Assembly: GCA_043775055.1 (NCBI GenBank)
Contig: JAYVSU010000084.1
Location: 1 to 59,920 of the forward strand
DNA: 59,920 nt
DNA from: Aalborgiella sp043775055
GTDB lineage: Bacteria > Pseudomonadota > Gammaproteobacteria > Burkholderiales > Burkholderiaceae_C
Direction: 5' to 3'
The position numbers and the translations under genes were made by a program. The notes beneath the pieces were generated by a model. That model worked only from the letters and a program-made list of their open reading frames with translations, did not search any database and was not told the DNA's origin. Below are positions 59,899 to 59,920 of the stretch, piece after piece; the stretch's first letter is position 1; each line of letters starts with the position of its first letter.

Positions 59899-59920
59899 AA
59901 TATATGAGCTAAGTTACGGA

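Noticed and set aside
1..59920. CRISPR arrays, rRNA genes, prophage or toxin-antitoxin modules
   Set aside because: I looked for regularly spaced repeats, rRNA-like blocks, phage structural genes and small paired frames and found none that I could support.

Overview
The window looks like a chromosomal segment of a betaproteobacterium of the order Burkholderiales, most likely Comamonadaceae (Rhodoferax/Polaromonas/Limnohabitans-like). This rests on protein resemblance, on the neighbourhoods (fkpB-ispH, ribF-ileS-lspA, lolC-lolD, recJ) and on the dispersed repeats; no rRNA is present. No integrase, transposase, prophage or CRISPR array was seen.

Layout. 1-9630 is mostly housekeeping: an MFS exporter, a serC-serA pair, a DUF1330 gene, radC, fkpB-ispH, a methyltransferase, serS and a pseudouridine-synthase-like gene. 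9650-27570 is a contiguous accessory block of 20 genes, AT-richer by eye than its flanks. I read it as an aryl-polyene/xanthomonadin-type pigment cluster: two acyl carrier proteins, two ketosynthases plus a chain-length-factor-like partner, one ketoreductase, three hot-dog dehydratases, an acyl-AMP ligase, two acyltransferases, a LolA-like carrier, an MMPL exporter, a methyltransferase, a glycosyltransferase, a polysaccharide deacetylase, a PAP2-type protein and a flavin-dependent halogenase-like enzyme. The genes lie in four transcriptional blocks: glycosyltransferase (-), ACP to LolA-like (+), exporter to ketoreductase (-), halogenase to PAP2 (+). The likely scheme is that an aryl acid is activated and loaded on an ACP, extended by KS/CLF-KR-DH cycles, decorated (methyl, possibly halogen), joined to a lipid or glycolipid, and moved to the outer membrane by the MMPL and LolA-like proteins. 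No head-group-forming enzyme (chorismatase or ammonia lyase) lies in the window.

27580-41180 holds lolD/lolC, a conserved 349-aa protein, recJ, a methyltransferase, a PHP phosphoesterase, an EamA permease, a YciO/YrdC protein, an M50 protease, trpS, and a LuxR-type response regulator and six-helix sensor kinase next to a fatty acid desaturase. 41190-59920 holds tRNA-Ser(CGA), tatD, a spermidine-synthase-like protein, tctBA, a DUF3422 protein, gamma-glutamyltransferase, an alpha/beta hydrolase, a second EamA permease, an atypical SDR, a quinone oxidoreductase, a second two-component system, a Tat-exported beta-carbonic anhydrase, and ribF-ileS-lspA.

The most unusual signal is a dispersed repeat of about 50-65 bp with core AATAAATACGCCGGCTACAG. 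I count nine convincing copies, seven of them read in frame inside protein genes, in both orientations. It supplies the N-termini of IspH and an EamA permease, the C-terminus of the 349-aa protein, internal segments of SerRS and an SDR, and two segments of IleRS. A different, GC-rich repeat is also translated inside the 349-aa protein.
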